Below, piece by piece: positions 34,103 to 46,581 of a stretch of DNA of 64,000 nucleotides (its first letter is position 1; every line of letters begins with the position of its first letter). Source of the DNA: Manihot esculenta (taxonomy: Eukaryota > Streptophyta > Magnoliopsida > Malpighiales > Euphorbiaceae); the NCBI RefSeq assembly GCF_001659605.2, contig NC_035171.2:29243825-29307824 (forward strand), given 5' to 3'. Position numbers and translations under genes: made by a program. The notes beneath the pieces are model-generated. The model had not been told where the DNA came from. It ran no database searches and saw nothing but the letters and a program-made list of their open reading frames with translations.

Positions 34103-36220
34103 TGTAATACTCAGCTAAGTTCTGGCGTCGAAATTCCAACATTCCAACGGAATCTCCATTGAAATTCAGAATCTCGATGTTGGAATCCCTTAGAAGGGTA
34201 AAAAAAAAAAAAAAGGTTTTCTTAAAATGAATTTGAAGATTTGTTTTTAAAAAAAAATGGAAGAAAAGAGTTTGAGGGAAAATCCAGGTTCGGCCGCCGA
34301 ATATGGAGCTGCAGCGGGAGCTCTCCTTTCGACCCCCGAAGGTGGTCTGGCCAGCCATCTATAAGAGGCTTCCAGTCCGAAAATGGGAGAGTTTCTCTCT
34401 CCATTTTCGGGCAAAGGTGAGTTCTTGCCCTCCCATTGTTGATTTGATTATTTTTCCTTCAAATCATTCAAAATATTCATGAGTTTTCTCTTATTTTTGA
34501 AATTTTAAGCTTGAATCCAAGATTTTAAAGTTTGGAGACCTCCGGAGGCCGTTTCTCCTCAACTCCAAGCTTGGGTCACATCTACCTTAGATCTTCAATA
34601 GGTAAATGTAGATCCTTGTCTTTTCCTATGTTTTAAGTAAGTTTTAAAAAGGGTTAAAGATTAAAAATGCATGAAATGGATAGATCTAAGTGTTAGGGTT
34701 TGTGTTAGTTTTGATGATGAATGTCTGCTCTTATGAGTTTTTATTGTTGTTGGTTGGGGTTTATGCTAATTTTTATGTCTCTTTATGCTTGATAAGTGAG
34801 TGTGCATGTTTTGAGGAGTTGGATGTGAGGATTTGGAGAGTTTTGGTGGCTGAGTGCATAAGGCAGAATCGAGTTCTGTCATTCTGGAGAATCCAGGTTC
34901 AGCCGCCGAAGGAAGGTTCGGCGGCCGAACCTGCCTGTGGAGGCAGCCTTTGGCCGCCTAACCTGCCCCCGAAAGGATGGACTTTCGGATCTGTGAAGGG
35001 GTTAGGCCGCCGAATTTGCCCCCGAAGGTTAGTGACATTCGGATTTGTGATGGAGTTTTGGCCGCCGAACTTGCCCCCGAAAGTGCCTGATTTTCGGATT
35101 TGTGGAGGACTTTCGGCCGCCGAACCTGCCGCCGAAAGTCCCCTGCCCAACCATCCTTTGCTTGTTTTATATGTATGTTTTGAAATATTTTATGGGGTTT
35201 TTGGGGAGTTGTTTGGAGTCATATAATAGCTATGTTTGGTCCCTCATTGGAGTCCATCTGTGTAGGATTGGACCTGGGAGACCGTAGAGGCCAACAGTGA
35301 ATCAACCGTTACAGTGTTAGGCAAGCGTCAGCCAGAGGTGAGTAGAACTAAACTACTTTTTCAAAGCAACTAAACTTTTTGAGCATGTTCATGCATCACG
35401 AATGCCATGTTATGTAATAGGTTATTTGCATTAGAATTCACGAATATGATGCATTGCATAATTTACTGTTGTTGTGGATGGATAATGGATGACCCACTAG
35501 TTCTCGAGCAGGTTATGTTATGACGGATACGGAAGACCAGGGCTGCCCATTCTACGCTCCTGGCATTTATGGATATGTTATATTTAAGCGAAAGTCCTGA
35601 GGAGCTCCGTTGAGGGCTGGGCACATTGAATTATGTAGAAGATTACTGATGACAAGTTCATCTTGTTGTGAATTATTTGTGCTGTGAAGCATTCCATATG
35701 AGCATATGTTTATTAAACTGTTTTTATGTTCTGCTCACTAGGCTCTTATAGTTTATCCCTTTCCCCTAACCCCAGGTTTGTAAGATCAGAGATAGTACGG
35801 GGAGTCGGCTTAGTGGCTGGTATAGTTTTTGTAATAGTATAGTGTGGACATGTAGATTTTAATGGATTAGAATTGTGATTGACCCTAGTTTTCTTTACCT
35901 TTGTAATCCCCGTTGACATGATCCTTTTATAAAAGTTTTAATTATGAGTTATGTTTGAACCAAACTTGAGACATGTAATGTTAAACATACTAGAGCATTT
36001 GATGAGGACTCTAGTATGGGCTTTATGTTTCAATATGATACATGTACAGATTGAGCTTGGTTTCAGGAAATGTTTAAGCTTTTGTGATAATGTATGATTA
36101 CGTATGAGATTTTATCAAGTATACAGGATGTATAGTAGGCTTGCTACGGGTTCTGCCGACTTGACTTTAAGTCGATCTGAATTCTAGCGTCGGTAGCGGT
36201 CAGGTTTTCGGGTTGTTACA
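34103..36220 (+). mobile_element. Solo LTR 2 (gypsy, related family) inside the LINE
   Basis: Runs from TGTAATAC to GGTTGTTACA, with a perfect 5-bp duplication AAAGA on both sides (34098-34102 and 36221-36225). Length is 2,118 bp. It shares with the other LTRs the GGTCTGGCCAGCC-TATA block and the TTCGGCCGCCGAA-type motifs at about 34290-34345 and 34895-35135, but is more diverged from Gypsy-1 and Gypsy-2 than those are from their own partners. No internal element sequence is attached. Confidence 0.93.
34360..34367 (+). promoter_or_regulatory. LTR TATA box (solo LTR 2)
   Basis: TATAAGAG follows GGTCTGGCCAGCCATC, at the same relative place as the TATA boxes of the other LTRs. Confidence 0.55.
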
Positions 36221-38591
36221 AAAGATATCTATTTCGATTTTTTAACAATATTGATTTTCGTTCCTCTCAACAAGATGATGATACTACAGGTTTTCCTTCC
36301 TCTCAACAGGATGCCTCTAACTACACTCCTGCGAATGTTAATTTGACAGGTAATAGTGAAGCGGCCCATCCTGTCAAAGGTCATAATAGCCGAAAGCAAT
36401 GATCGTCCTGTGTTGAAACTGCCGAGGACTCGGCAATTCTCGGACAGTTAATATATTGAAGGATTTGGTTACTAGTTACAAGCCGAACATTTTATTTTTG
36501 ATGGAAATAAAAGTTTTAGCTCTCCATCACTGTTTGCTATTTGCGACGGAATTTTTGTCTTTTAATGACTGCATTCTTATGGATTGTTTGCAAGTGATTC
36601 AATTTTTTCACTCTCCACATTTAAATATTTCTGAACTGGATTTAATTTTGAATGATTGTAAATCTTTATTAGACTCTAGAACTGATATTTATGTTAGATG
36701 GGTTTGTCGTCATGCCACTCTAGCTGTTCATATTTTGGCTAAAGAATTTATTAGGCATGATCGTCTCTCTGTTTCGAATGATATTTCTCTTTATTTGATA
36801 AAATTTTATTAATACAATTGATAGTTTTGCTTAAAAAAAAAGAATACATATATTTAATAATTATTTTCATATCACAATAATTTTATATGACTAATCTTAC
36901 TTGCCAAGTTTTTAAATGAACCTTTACCTGCAAGATGTTTTATCGACTTTCTCTCTGATACTGCAAGTATAATGAGAAAGATAAAGAAATTGCGCCAATT
37001 CCATTGATGCAAAATACACATAACCTTGTGTATATAAGACTATTTTGTTATGAAACTAAAATTAACAATTAAAAATTAATATATGTTAAATAAATATAAC
37101 TAACTAAAATAAAAAATATATTATAAATTACACTCTTTTCATTTTATAATTTTTATTTATCTTTTTATCATCATTATAAAATTATTATTCACTTTCTTTT
37201 TTTTTTTAAATTATAATTATATATAAATTAATTATTATAATCATGTTTTATTTTATTTTATTTTTTAAAAAATATTTTAAAATATTTTTTAATATTTAAT
37301 AAAATTTAATATATTTAAAAGAGATATAATAAAAAAATAGAGTGTATAATGATTATGTAATATAAATATAAATATACAAGAATTATGTGGATATAAAAAT
37401 TAATAGATTGTAACTCTCAAAGACTAAATGAAATAAATCGTTCAACTTCAAAATCAAGATTCCAATAAAGCTGATTAATAAAAATAAATAAATAAAACAT
37501 AACTTTCAGCTTGAGATTAACAACATTTTTATTGCATAGAAATTAAGAAATAAAAACAAAGGTGTTGGACTTTAATAATTGATAAAGTGAATGATTATAA
37601 TTTAATATATTTATAGTTTTTTTTTTTAAATAAGGATGAAAGAGTAGAAATCAAAACTTCTCAGATTTATTATAAGGTAATTATCCATTTATAAATAAGA
37701 ATACGAGCCGCGAATTCCGCGAATTTGAATATCTACTCCTATTTCTGTTAACTATCACTCTATCCATATGTCATCATTTAACTTACAAATTCACTCTCAT
37801 GATTATCTATCTATTTAACTCATCATTACCTCACTTGTTTCTTCTTATCTAGTCATGTCTTTTTCTACTTTTTCTCCCTCTACCATTACTACATTATATC
37901 TTTACACTACGTGTGATTTTAATTTAAATTTCTAAAATTTTGTGAAATTTAATTGTATTCTATATTTTATGTATTTAGTTTGAAAACATAAAATTAATTA
38001 TAACTAAAATCAACTTCAAATTTCATTATTCCACAAAACTTACATAATAATTTTTTGTGGACTAAAATGTCCCCAGCAAATTTTTTTTTTCAATTATTAT
38101 TTATTTTATTAATTAATTAAATAAATAATTAAAAATTAATAAATTATTAAAAAATATTAATGATTACAAAATAAATGATTAAAAATTATTTTAATAAATA
38201 ATTATATTTTTTAATTATAATAATTATTGGTGGCTAATTATTATATACTTATTGTGAAAATTTTTTTTCCAACACTATATAAATATATATACACATTCAT
38301 ATGACTTTTAAAAGTAATTTAGGAATCGAGAGCAAATGAATTGCAATTCTGAAATGAAATTAATCAGAAATTATATAAAATTTAATTGAATTTTATAATT
38401 TAAGCTCTATCAAACTAAATAGTAAAATTTATTTAAAATGAATCATAGATGAAATTTAATTAAATTTCACATAATTATAATCATAGAATTGAACCAAATA
38501 GTTAACACTATATTAGTGGAATTATACTAATTGAATTGATATGAAGAGTATAAAATACCATTAAAATGGATAAATTTAGAAAAATGAATTG

Positions 38592-38592
<1 letters not shown>

Positions 38593-38639
<47 letters not shown>
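38593..38639. repeat. (TA)n microsatellite
   Basis: About 23 uninterrupted TA units. Confidence 0.95.
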
Positions 38640-38641
<2 letters not shown>

Positions 38642-39195
38642 CAAATAAAACCAAATAAAACAGGTCTAATTTACTCAAAAATTAATTTAAGATGAGGAGT
38701 GTCTATAGTTATTTCCAAATCAATATAAAATTTCATACTATATAATTAAGTAAAAAACTATGATATTTAATGTATGGTATACCTTTATCATAAAAAGTAC
38801 CAGAATTTACAAATACTATAATTAATTAATTAAATTTATTACATTAAGCTACACAAACTCATTATATTTTATTATAATTTAACATTTTAATAAATTTACT
38901 TATTTTATTAATGTTTTGATTGTAAATAATAATAATAAAAAATTGATTTACTTAAATTATATGGAGTTAAAAATAATTAAATTGTTTTATTAAATTAAAT
39001 TTTATATTAAATTAGTTATTGCTATTATTAATATCGTAATTAACTTTTTTTACTATTAGGCTATATTTAGTGTGCCATAATGAAATATAATGTAACTAAT
39101 CATATATCAAAATAAATTATGTAATGTAATTATTCTATCTTTTTATTTTTTTTAATCGGAAATTGAATATTGGAGGAGTAGAACTTAAAATCTCT

Positions 39196-39198
<3 letters not shown>

Positions 39199-39241
<43 letters not shown>
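39199..39241. repeat. (AT)n microsatellite
   Basis: About 21 uninterrupted AT units. Confidence 0.95.
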
Positions 39242-39242
<1 letters not shown>

Positions 39243-39939
39243 TTATTATAAAAATTAAATTTATAAGTATTTATTTTATTTTTTTATGTCTGATTATAAA
39301 AATATAATTAATAATATTATTATATAAAATTGAAAAGTTAAATTATAACTGGGAATAAATGTAACTATCCAATAGGCTTAAATGAAAAATATCAAAATAA
39401 ATAGTAATATTAACATGCAATTTTTGTATGTAATAATTAATTACGTGATAAAGTTATTGTTTTATTTTTTAATTTTTGGTAATCAAAAGAAGCAATGAAA
39501 TATTCACCAGTGCATTAAACCTTTGTTGCTTCCTACTAAAATAGCCTTATTATTTTACAGATTCAACTTGTTTACAAATTTCTGTAATTAAATTTCAGTG
39601 AAAGAAAATCGGAACTAGATAAATTTGAATAATAAAATAAGATTTAAATTAGTGTTAAAAAAAAGGGTGGATTTAGATTCTGATATCTATAATCTACAAG
39701 GGTAAATTTTGCCAAATACTATTAAGAAGGGTATAAATGTCAAAAAAATAATATTATTAGGTGCCAAATACTAAATATTAAGAAGGGTAAATTTTCAATA
39801 AATACTGGTTCAATCATTAAATACTACTATATAATAATAGTCACTAAATAATAAATAGTAAAAATTAATATTTAAGAAATTTAAGAAATTGCATGAGTTC
39901 AATTTATTTATGTTAGGGATGCACGTATGAGCAATTTTC

Positions 39940-41368
39940 ACTAAAGATAATTCATTGGTGGCAAGAACTCTCAAGGTCAAGTATTTTTCGTTTGGCTCTT
40001 TTTTAGATTCGGAGAATGGGAGTAATCCAAGCTACTTGTGGAGAAGTTTGTGGGAGAGTAAGAAGTTGATTGCGTCAGGTTCTCTCAAAAGAGTTGGAAA
40101 TGGTAGAAACATTTCGATTTGGGAGGATCTATGGATGCCATTAAATTTGAATGGTAAGGTTTCAACTCCTCAACAGATAGATTGTGATGTGTTTTTAGTT
40201 TCTGATCTCATTCAAAGGGATGCTGGAAAGAGATTTGATTATATCTATATTTAATCAGGTTGATACTCATAATATATTTTCTATCCCTTTGAGTATCACT
40301 AGGCAAGCAGATAATTGAGTATGAAAATTTGAGAAACGTGGATTCTATTTGGTTTGAAGTGCTTATAGATTTTTGATACAAACTACTCACTTAAGTTGCT
40401 TAGTTGTGGTTAGATAAATGTGGAAGAAACTCTGACATATTCGGGCTCCACCGAAGGTTTTGAATCTGGTATGGCGAACTTGTCTTAATGCTATTCCATG
40501 CTTGGTTAATTTAATTCGTAAGAATGTCCAAGTCAGTGAGTCTTGTCATGTTTGTTCTAGTCATGCTCTGGTTACTTGTCCTTTTGCCCGTGATTGTTGG
40601 ATGATGACTGAATCTGGTTAGCCCTTTCCCACATACAGTCGTTTAGTGATTGGTTTGTTCGGGTATACAATTCAGTTTCTGTTTCTACTTTACACATGGT
40701 GGATATGGTAATTTAGATTTTATGAGAGAATAGAAACGCTATGGTATGGAAGCAGAAAAGGTGTCCACCTCATGTTGTGATTAGGCGTGCAGAGTCTCTT
40801 CTTCAAAATTAAGAGGCGGCTAGAAGTTGCAGAAAGTTAGTTGTTAATGCTCCGGTTTTCGTCCAATGGAAAAAGCCACCTATTGGAAGTTTTAAGCTAA
40901 ATGTTGATACTGCATTATTTCTACATCAAGCTATGAGAATGGGTTGTGTTTTAAAGGAATGAAATGGTGAGTTTATCACAGCACATCAACAATGAATTCT
41001 TGGTAATTTTGATGTTTTTACGACTGAGACTATGATTTTTAGGGAAGTTTTAAGCTGACTCAAGGATGGTAGTTAGTCATCGGTTATTATAGAGTCAGAT
41101 ACTCAACTTTTAGTTCGAGTTATAGCTGATTCCAATTATCAGGATTTGTTATCGTTTAGTAGTCTTATTTTTTTATTGTAAGTCTCTTATCTCGGAGATA
41201 ATTTCTATTTCTATTAATTTTGTTCATAGGTCTATTAATGGCGTAACTCATGCGCTTACTCGAGTTAGTCATGATATTCCGAACCTGTTGAGGTTTTTTT
41301 CTCACCTCTTGAATTGATTGTTCTTAGATCTTAATGAAATTTACGTTTTTATTCAAAAAAAATTAATA
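39940..41368 (+). pseudogene. LINE ORF2 3' remnant (RT end, zinc-binding region, RNase H)
   Basis: A 5'-truncated copy. It begins with the C-terminal reverse-transcriptase region (ARTLKVKYFSFGSFLDSENG, NPSYLWRSLWESKK, RVGNGRNISIWEDLWMP) in an open frame to about 40250. Degraded zf-RVT-like sequence follows (IRAPPKVLNLVWRTCLNAIP with a C..C at about 40550), then RNase H (PPIGSFKLNVDTALF at about 40880) with several stops, and a short A-tract near 41360. It is a dead non-LTR retrotransposon tail on the plus strand, distinct from the LINE at 33890. Confidence 0.75.
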
Positions 41369-41496
41369 TTTTAATTTAACTTAAAAATTACACAATACTA
41401 CTAAATATTGTTATCGAATAAGATTAAAAATTAATATTTTAGCTTAACTTAAAAATTACACAATACTAATAAATATTGTTGTCGAATAAGGTTAAG
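41361..41496. repeat. 68-bp tandem duplication at the LINE 3' end
   Basis: Two units start at about 41361 and 41429, sharing AATTAATATTTTA and a CTTAAAAATTACACAATACTA core with a few differences. It abuts the poly-A-like end of the LINE remnant. Confidence 0.8.
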
Positions 41497-44400
41497 TTAT
41501 TTTAACTATTATCATCTCCAAAATTTACAATTATATATGTTCTAAATGTGGATTGAGATTTTCCTCAAATTTTGTTTGTAATAAATAATTTATAAAAAAT
41601 TAGTTAAATAAATTTTTATATAATTATGTATTATTTCTAAATTTTTGAAATAAATGCTTTTGTAATTAAAAAAAATTAAATTCTTCCATTTCAAAAATTA
41701 AAAGTGACAAAAAAAATTATTGGATTGAATTTTTGTAAACTTCGTAATTCAAAAATAGGAATATGAAATCAATATTCGGTTTTCATCACTCATTGCCAAT
41801 AGTAGAGCCAAATGTGTGTGTTTGTGTATATATTCCTAACCAGCAAATTAAAAAAAAAAAAAGGTAAAATAAAAATAAGAAGAAGAAGAAGAAAGAGAGG
41901 GCGAGAGAGAACTCAAATATATTCCCCTAGAAGCCAGATGGTTTCTAAATTTATAAACTTTCAATCTCTTTTCGCAGGGTATTCTGTTAATCCGTGCTTG
42001 TTCTCAACGCAACATGTATCACAGAGAAAGCGCGCACCTCATCATCAAATATTGAAGATAGTGATAAGAGATCGGAGACTTACCGGAGTCTCCCGTTATG
42101 TGCAGATCGGGTGCTGGATCCGCTCGACGCCGTCCAACGGAATCAGTCAACTTTGAGATAGCTAATCAATGGCTATGGGCTTCTGCGACCCTGACCTATT
42201 ATATACTCCAACGAGCAAATAGTGAAATTTCAAATCAGTCCTTGACAAGTTACCAGTTTTCTCATCAGTCCTTGAACTGTCATATATTTGTTCTTTTTTT
42301 TAATATTGCATAATTTTTAGGTAAAATTTATTTAATTTCCAAAATTCAGTAATTAGTTTTTTAATTTTAAAAAATATATTAAAATATTTTAATCTTATAA
42401 AAAATACACTAATTATTTTTTTAGACAGTTTTAACAGATAAATATTTATTATGTGATTTGAGAAAAAATTATTAATTAATCTCTTAATTTTATAAAAAAA
42501 ATACTACTTAATTTATTTACATTGAGAATATTTTAAAATTTTTATAGTATTTAAAAGTTTACTAATTAATTATTTAATATTTTAAAATTTTTATAATATT
42601 TAACAGTAAAAATTAATAAAATAATTAATTAGTAAACTTTTAAAATTTAAAAATATTTTAATGTATTTTTATAAATAAAAAGTTTAACTTTAAATTAAAA
42701 AATTAGCTAATAAATTTTTACCGTAATATAAATTTATTTATTATTATTTTATTTCAATTTTATCTCATTTTTCCTTCTTTTCCCTTCTCTTTTATTCTTA
42801 ATGATCAAACTAATTGATTGTTAATTTATTAGTAATTTTTATAAGTTTTTCATTTTTATATTTATTAATAAATTTATTTATTACTATAATTATTTATGTA
42901 ATAAGTTAATGCAAGGATTGCTATACAATTTGGATGAAAAACCAAATATATTATTTATCATTTAAAAGAATCAGTTAATACTCTAATATTAACTTTTTCG
43001 GTTGTTATATATTTATTGTTTAATTATTTAACTCATAAAATCTTATTAAATATAACTATTAAATTCTAAATTTTATAAAAACATAATAAAAATTCAGACT
43101 ACATGTAATTTATATTTACGTATAAGTAGCTATATTTTTATAATAACTGATGCTACACAAAATAAGTTGTGAGTTTATAATAACTGATGCTACACAAAAT
43201 AAGTTGTGAGTTGCTGCTGCTAGATAAAGACATTGGCAATGATCATACACATAAAAAAATGCATGCCAACACGGAAAAGAGAAGATTCAAATATTTTAAT
43301 ATTCGAATCATTATCAAAAGACTCATTCTTCTTTCAATGAGGCGAATTTTGACATGAAATTATTATTATCATATACATTACTGTTATTATATATATTGTG
43401 TCTATAATTGCGAGATTTCCACCTATTGATTAATGATGTTTCGCAACAAGCAGATCACTATATTAACGCCGAATTATCATAAAAATACTATATTCAAATT
43501 TATCTCTTGTAATATAAAAATGAGAAAATCACATAGATCAATATATGTTATTTTTTAATATTAATACTTTTAGCAATTTATTATATTTTCTCTATACGAA
43601 GAGTTATTGACTTAATTGAAATGGCTGTCATGTGCACCTACCACCACCTCACATTTTTTCTCTTATAAGTTTTAACTAATTACAACATAATCCCATTTCA
43701 ACCACGTCATTAATTTAATCTAGCAATATCAATTGCCATAAAAAAAAATAATAAGAGTACTAATTGATATTTTATGCAAAAATCAATGGAGAATTATGTA
43801 TTCAACGTGTTGAATAAATTAAAGATTCAACACGTAAATTATATATTTGGAGAATATTTTGATTAAGAAAATTGTTCATTAGGTGTATTATGCAAATTTC
43901 ATTAATAATGAGTTGAATGTACATTTTGTCCTCTGATTTTTTTTTTAAGTTTTTTTACCCTCAATTTTATAGTTATTTTTATTTCCTCATTGAATTTATA
44001 AACGTTAAAATAATTTTAGCCTAAGATCTAATTCAATAGTCATAAAAAATGTTGACTTGGTAAAAATAAATTTAAATATAATGGTAAAAACGTGTTTAAA
44101 TTTTCTTTTTCCTCTTTTCTTTTTAGAAATTTAAATTATAGCGAGAAACAAATTAAAAATTTAAACGCTTTAGTAAACAATTCGTTAACAAAAAGACAAA
44201 TGGGATGACTATAAGTGTAAAATATACATTAGTCCATAATTATATACGTTATATGTACTTTCAAAGTAAAATCGTTGATAGGAAATAATTATTTATTAAA
44301 TATAAAACGAATAAATTAATATATTTTATTTATTTTTTTTAATTTATTCTAACATATTATTTGATTTAGTCATCTTCCCTGCTAATATTGGCATTGCATG

Positions 44401-44621
44401 AAGAGGAGTTTTCACTTGGAGATTTCTCTTTTAAAAAGTTCTAACGTTCGAATTCAATTGATGTAAACTTCCGTTTCTATATATATACATTTATTTATTT
44501 ATTTGGAGAAAGGAACCTTAAAATTAGGCTCCCCCAAATTTCAATTGTATGCATTTATTTTCGAAATAAATTTACTAGCATTAAGTTTATTTTATAATTA
44601 ATATTTATATTTAAGAATAAA
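41497..44621. other. AT-rich intergenic DNA with a small GC-richer island
   Basis: Mostly AT-rich without genes. An island at about 41935-42200 has an ATG at 41938 whose first residues (MVSKFINFQSLFAGYSV, then CLFSTQ) resemble a mitochondrial presequence, and the frame stays open to 42156. The downstream peptide matches nothing I know and no further exon was found. It is treated as a possible gene fragment only. Confidence 0.45.
43138..43212. repeat. 37-bp tandem duplication
   Basis: Two adjacent identical copies of a unit containing TAATAACTGATGCTACACAA, with a period of 37 bp. Confidence 0.9.
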
Positions 44622-45020
44622 CAGTATTCGGTTCAAACTAAAAAATTCGATCAAATTAAATTAATTTAAAATTTTGATTCAATTTTTTATTTATTTCGAT
44701 TTGATTTGATTTTTAATTTTAAAAATTTCAATTATTTCAATTCGATTCGATTTTAATTAAAAATATTAAAAAATTAAACTAAATTGATTAGTGATAATAA
44801 TATATTATTTTCAATAATATAAAGATATTAAATCATATTAAGATTAAAATATTTTAATTAAATTTTAAAATATAAAAAATAAAATATAAAAAATAAAAAA
44901 ATTAATAAAAATTTAAATCGATCAAACCAAATCGAATAAAATCGATTCGATTTAATTTAATTTCTAATTAAAATCGATTATTTATTCAGTTCAATTTAAA
45001 ACTGAACCGACCGATTGTAC
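44622..45020 (+). mobile_element. MITE-like element, copy 2 of the 7.4-kb family
   Basis: Starts CAGTATTCGGTTCAAAC and ends AACTGAACCGACCGATTGTAC. It aligns by eye along its whole length with the reverse complement of 7374-7790. It is more AT-decayed than copy 1, as many CGG positions have become CGA or CAA. No coding capacity. Confidence 0.6.
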
Positions 45021-46410
45021 ATCCTATTTATATTAATTTTGCTATTTATTTTTTATGTTTCTAAGGTTATTAACTTCAAATTGAAAATTATGACATTGTA
45101 TTTATATTTACAATTTTTATTTTAAAGGAAATGTATTGATATGCGAACACCCTCTGTTTTGAAGATACCGATTTGACATTTAATTGATAAAAATATTAAG
45201 GGTCGATTAACTTAATAAACATTTTTGTTTGAATTAAATGTTGTTAACGTTACGCAAAAGGTAGAACAAAGATCAAATCCTTACATGAATTCTTAATTTA
45301 CCGTGTTTGAACTAAATGTTGTTAACGTTACGCCAAATGTTAGAATTAATGAAGATCAAAAGTTAAGAAAAAAATGTCATAATATTTTATTTATTAATTA
45401 TTTTTTAAATAAATATTTTATTTAAATTATTTTTATCAAGTAAGGTTAGGATTGAAATTTTCAAATAAAAAATTTTAATATATATACGCGTCGATGACTT
45501 GCATGTGGGCAAAGTCAAATAGATTAATATTTTGGCATATCCAATAGAATCTTAATTACATTCTAATAATTCTTTTATTTTTTATTCAATTTTTAATTAT
45601 TTTTTTTCAATTTGATATTGTAAATTTAAAATATTCGACAAATTTAAGTATTACGTGTAATATTGGAAAAGAATATTCTGATGGAGATGCTGTTTTATAA
45701 TTTATTATTCCATTTGGATAGCTCCTCGTACGTGCATTCCAAACCACCAATCATATGATACAGCTAAAACCAACATGAATTAGATCTGTCAATAACCTAC
45801 CTGCCTCCCATGACTTCATAAAATAGTAAATAAATGGATAAATTTCTTTTTAATTCACTGGAGTTTAGTCAATGTTGGAATTAAAATTAATTTTATTGAG
45901 TTTTTTAATATACCCTTCATTTTTATTATTTTATCATTACATATTTTATAAATAATATTTAAGAAATTATTTCACTTAACTTATAAAATTAATCAATAAG
46001 TATTTAGCACTTATATTTTATTTAAAATTTATAATTTGATTAAAATGGTTATAGGTAGTTGATAAGCATTTGATATATTTGATGGCAAATTAATTTATAA
46101 ATATATTTATTATAAAATTATAAAAAATTAATATCAAATAAGGTATATGTTATGAAATTTTAAAATTAAATGAGTGCAATATATATATTAAAATTGGGGT
46201 GATCAACTTTTTATTTTGATACTTATAAATGTTAAATTTATAAATTATAATACTCTCATTTATTTTTAAAACTTCAAAACATATCTTATTTAATTAGTGT
46301 TAGTCTTAACTTATAAATTGATCAAACCAACTTATAAATGAAATTGTTCAAGTTGTCTCTGGTATCTCTCTCAACTCCAACTTGAAAGGGAAGGGTATAT
46401 AAGAATATGA
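45021..46410. other. AT-rich spacer left of the retrotransposon cluster
   Basis: No gene. A TTAAATGTTGTTAACGTTACG motif is repeated at about 45232 and 45309. No LTR or gag of the old element X could be found here, so X seems truncated or decayed at its 5' side. Confidence 0.5.
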
Positions 46411-46581
46411 ATGATGACCTGCCAACTGATGACAGAATATGATCCGTCTATGATAGAGTCAGTCTGTCGATTCAGTCCAGTTATAGTTAAGGACAGGTGT
46501 CTTCCAATCGACCTTGTGATTCTAGATTTGACTGATTTTGATATCATTCTAGGGATGGATTGGCTCTCTACTCATGGTCCT
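46411..46581 (+). pseudogene. Old gypsy element X: protease fragment
   Basis: The open stretch contains FDIILGMDWLSTHGP and VCRFSPVIVKDRCLP, matching the late protease region of Gypsy-1 (FDVILRMDWLSAYG). The reading continues exactly at 56478 (TLNCKDKIVRLREQEGSE) after the Gypsy-1 insertion. The upstream protease active site and gag are not visible. Confidence 0.85.

Larger units (their letters stand above)
33890..36841 (+). pseudogene. L1-type LINE remnant, split by a solo LTR and internally deleted
   Basis: Left piece (33890-34102): ORF1-like sequence LTIDEEEDVIVP, then FLTYNPINF, then GVSIIELEAKR. Right piece (36226-36841) continues with YLFRFFNNIDFRSS in the same frame when the LTR and one target copy are removed. 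A short endonuclease start follows (ILKDLVTSYKPNILFLMEIK at about 36453), then directly the RNase H C-terminus (ELDLILNDCKSLLD and VCRHATLAVHILAKE) ending at 36812. An A-rich tail is at 36832-36841. Most of ORF2, including the reverse transcriptase, is missing. Stops and a frameshift in the left part show it is dead. Confidence 0.75.
36842..39930. other. AT-rich intergenic DNA
   Basis: No gene was recognised in about 3.1 kb of very AT-rich DNA, which contains two long TA microsatellites listed separately. Confidence 0.6.
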
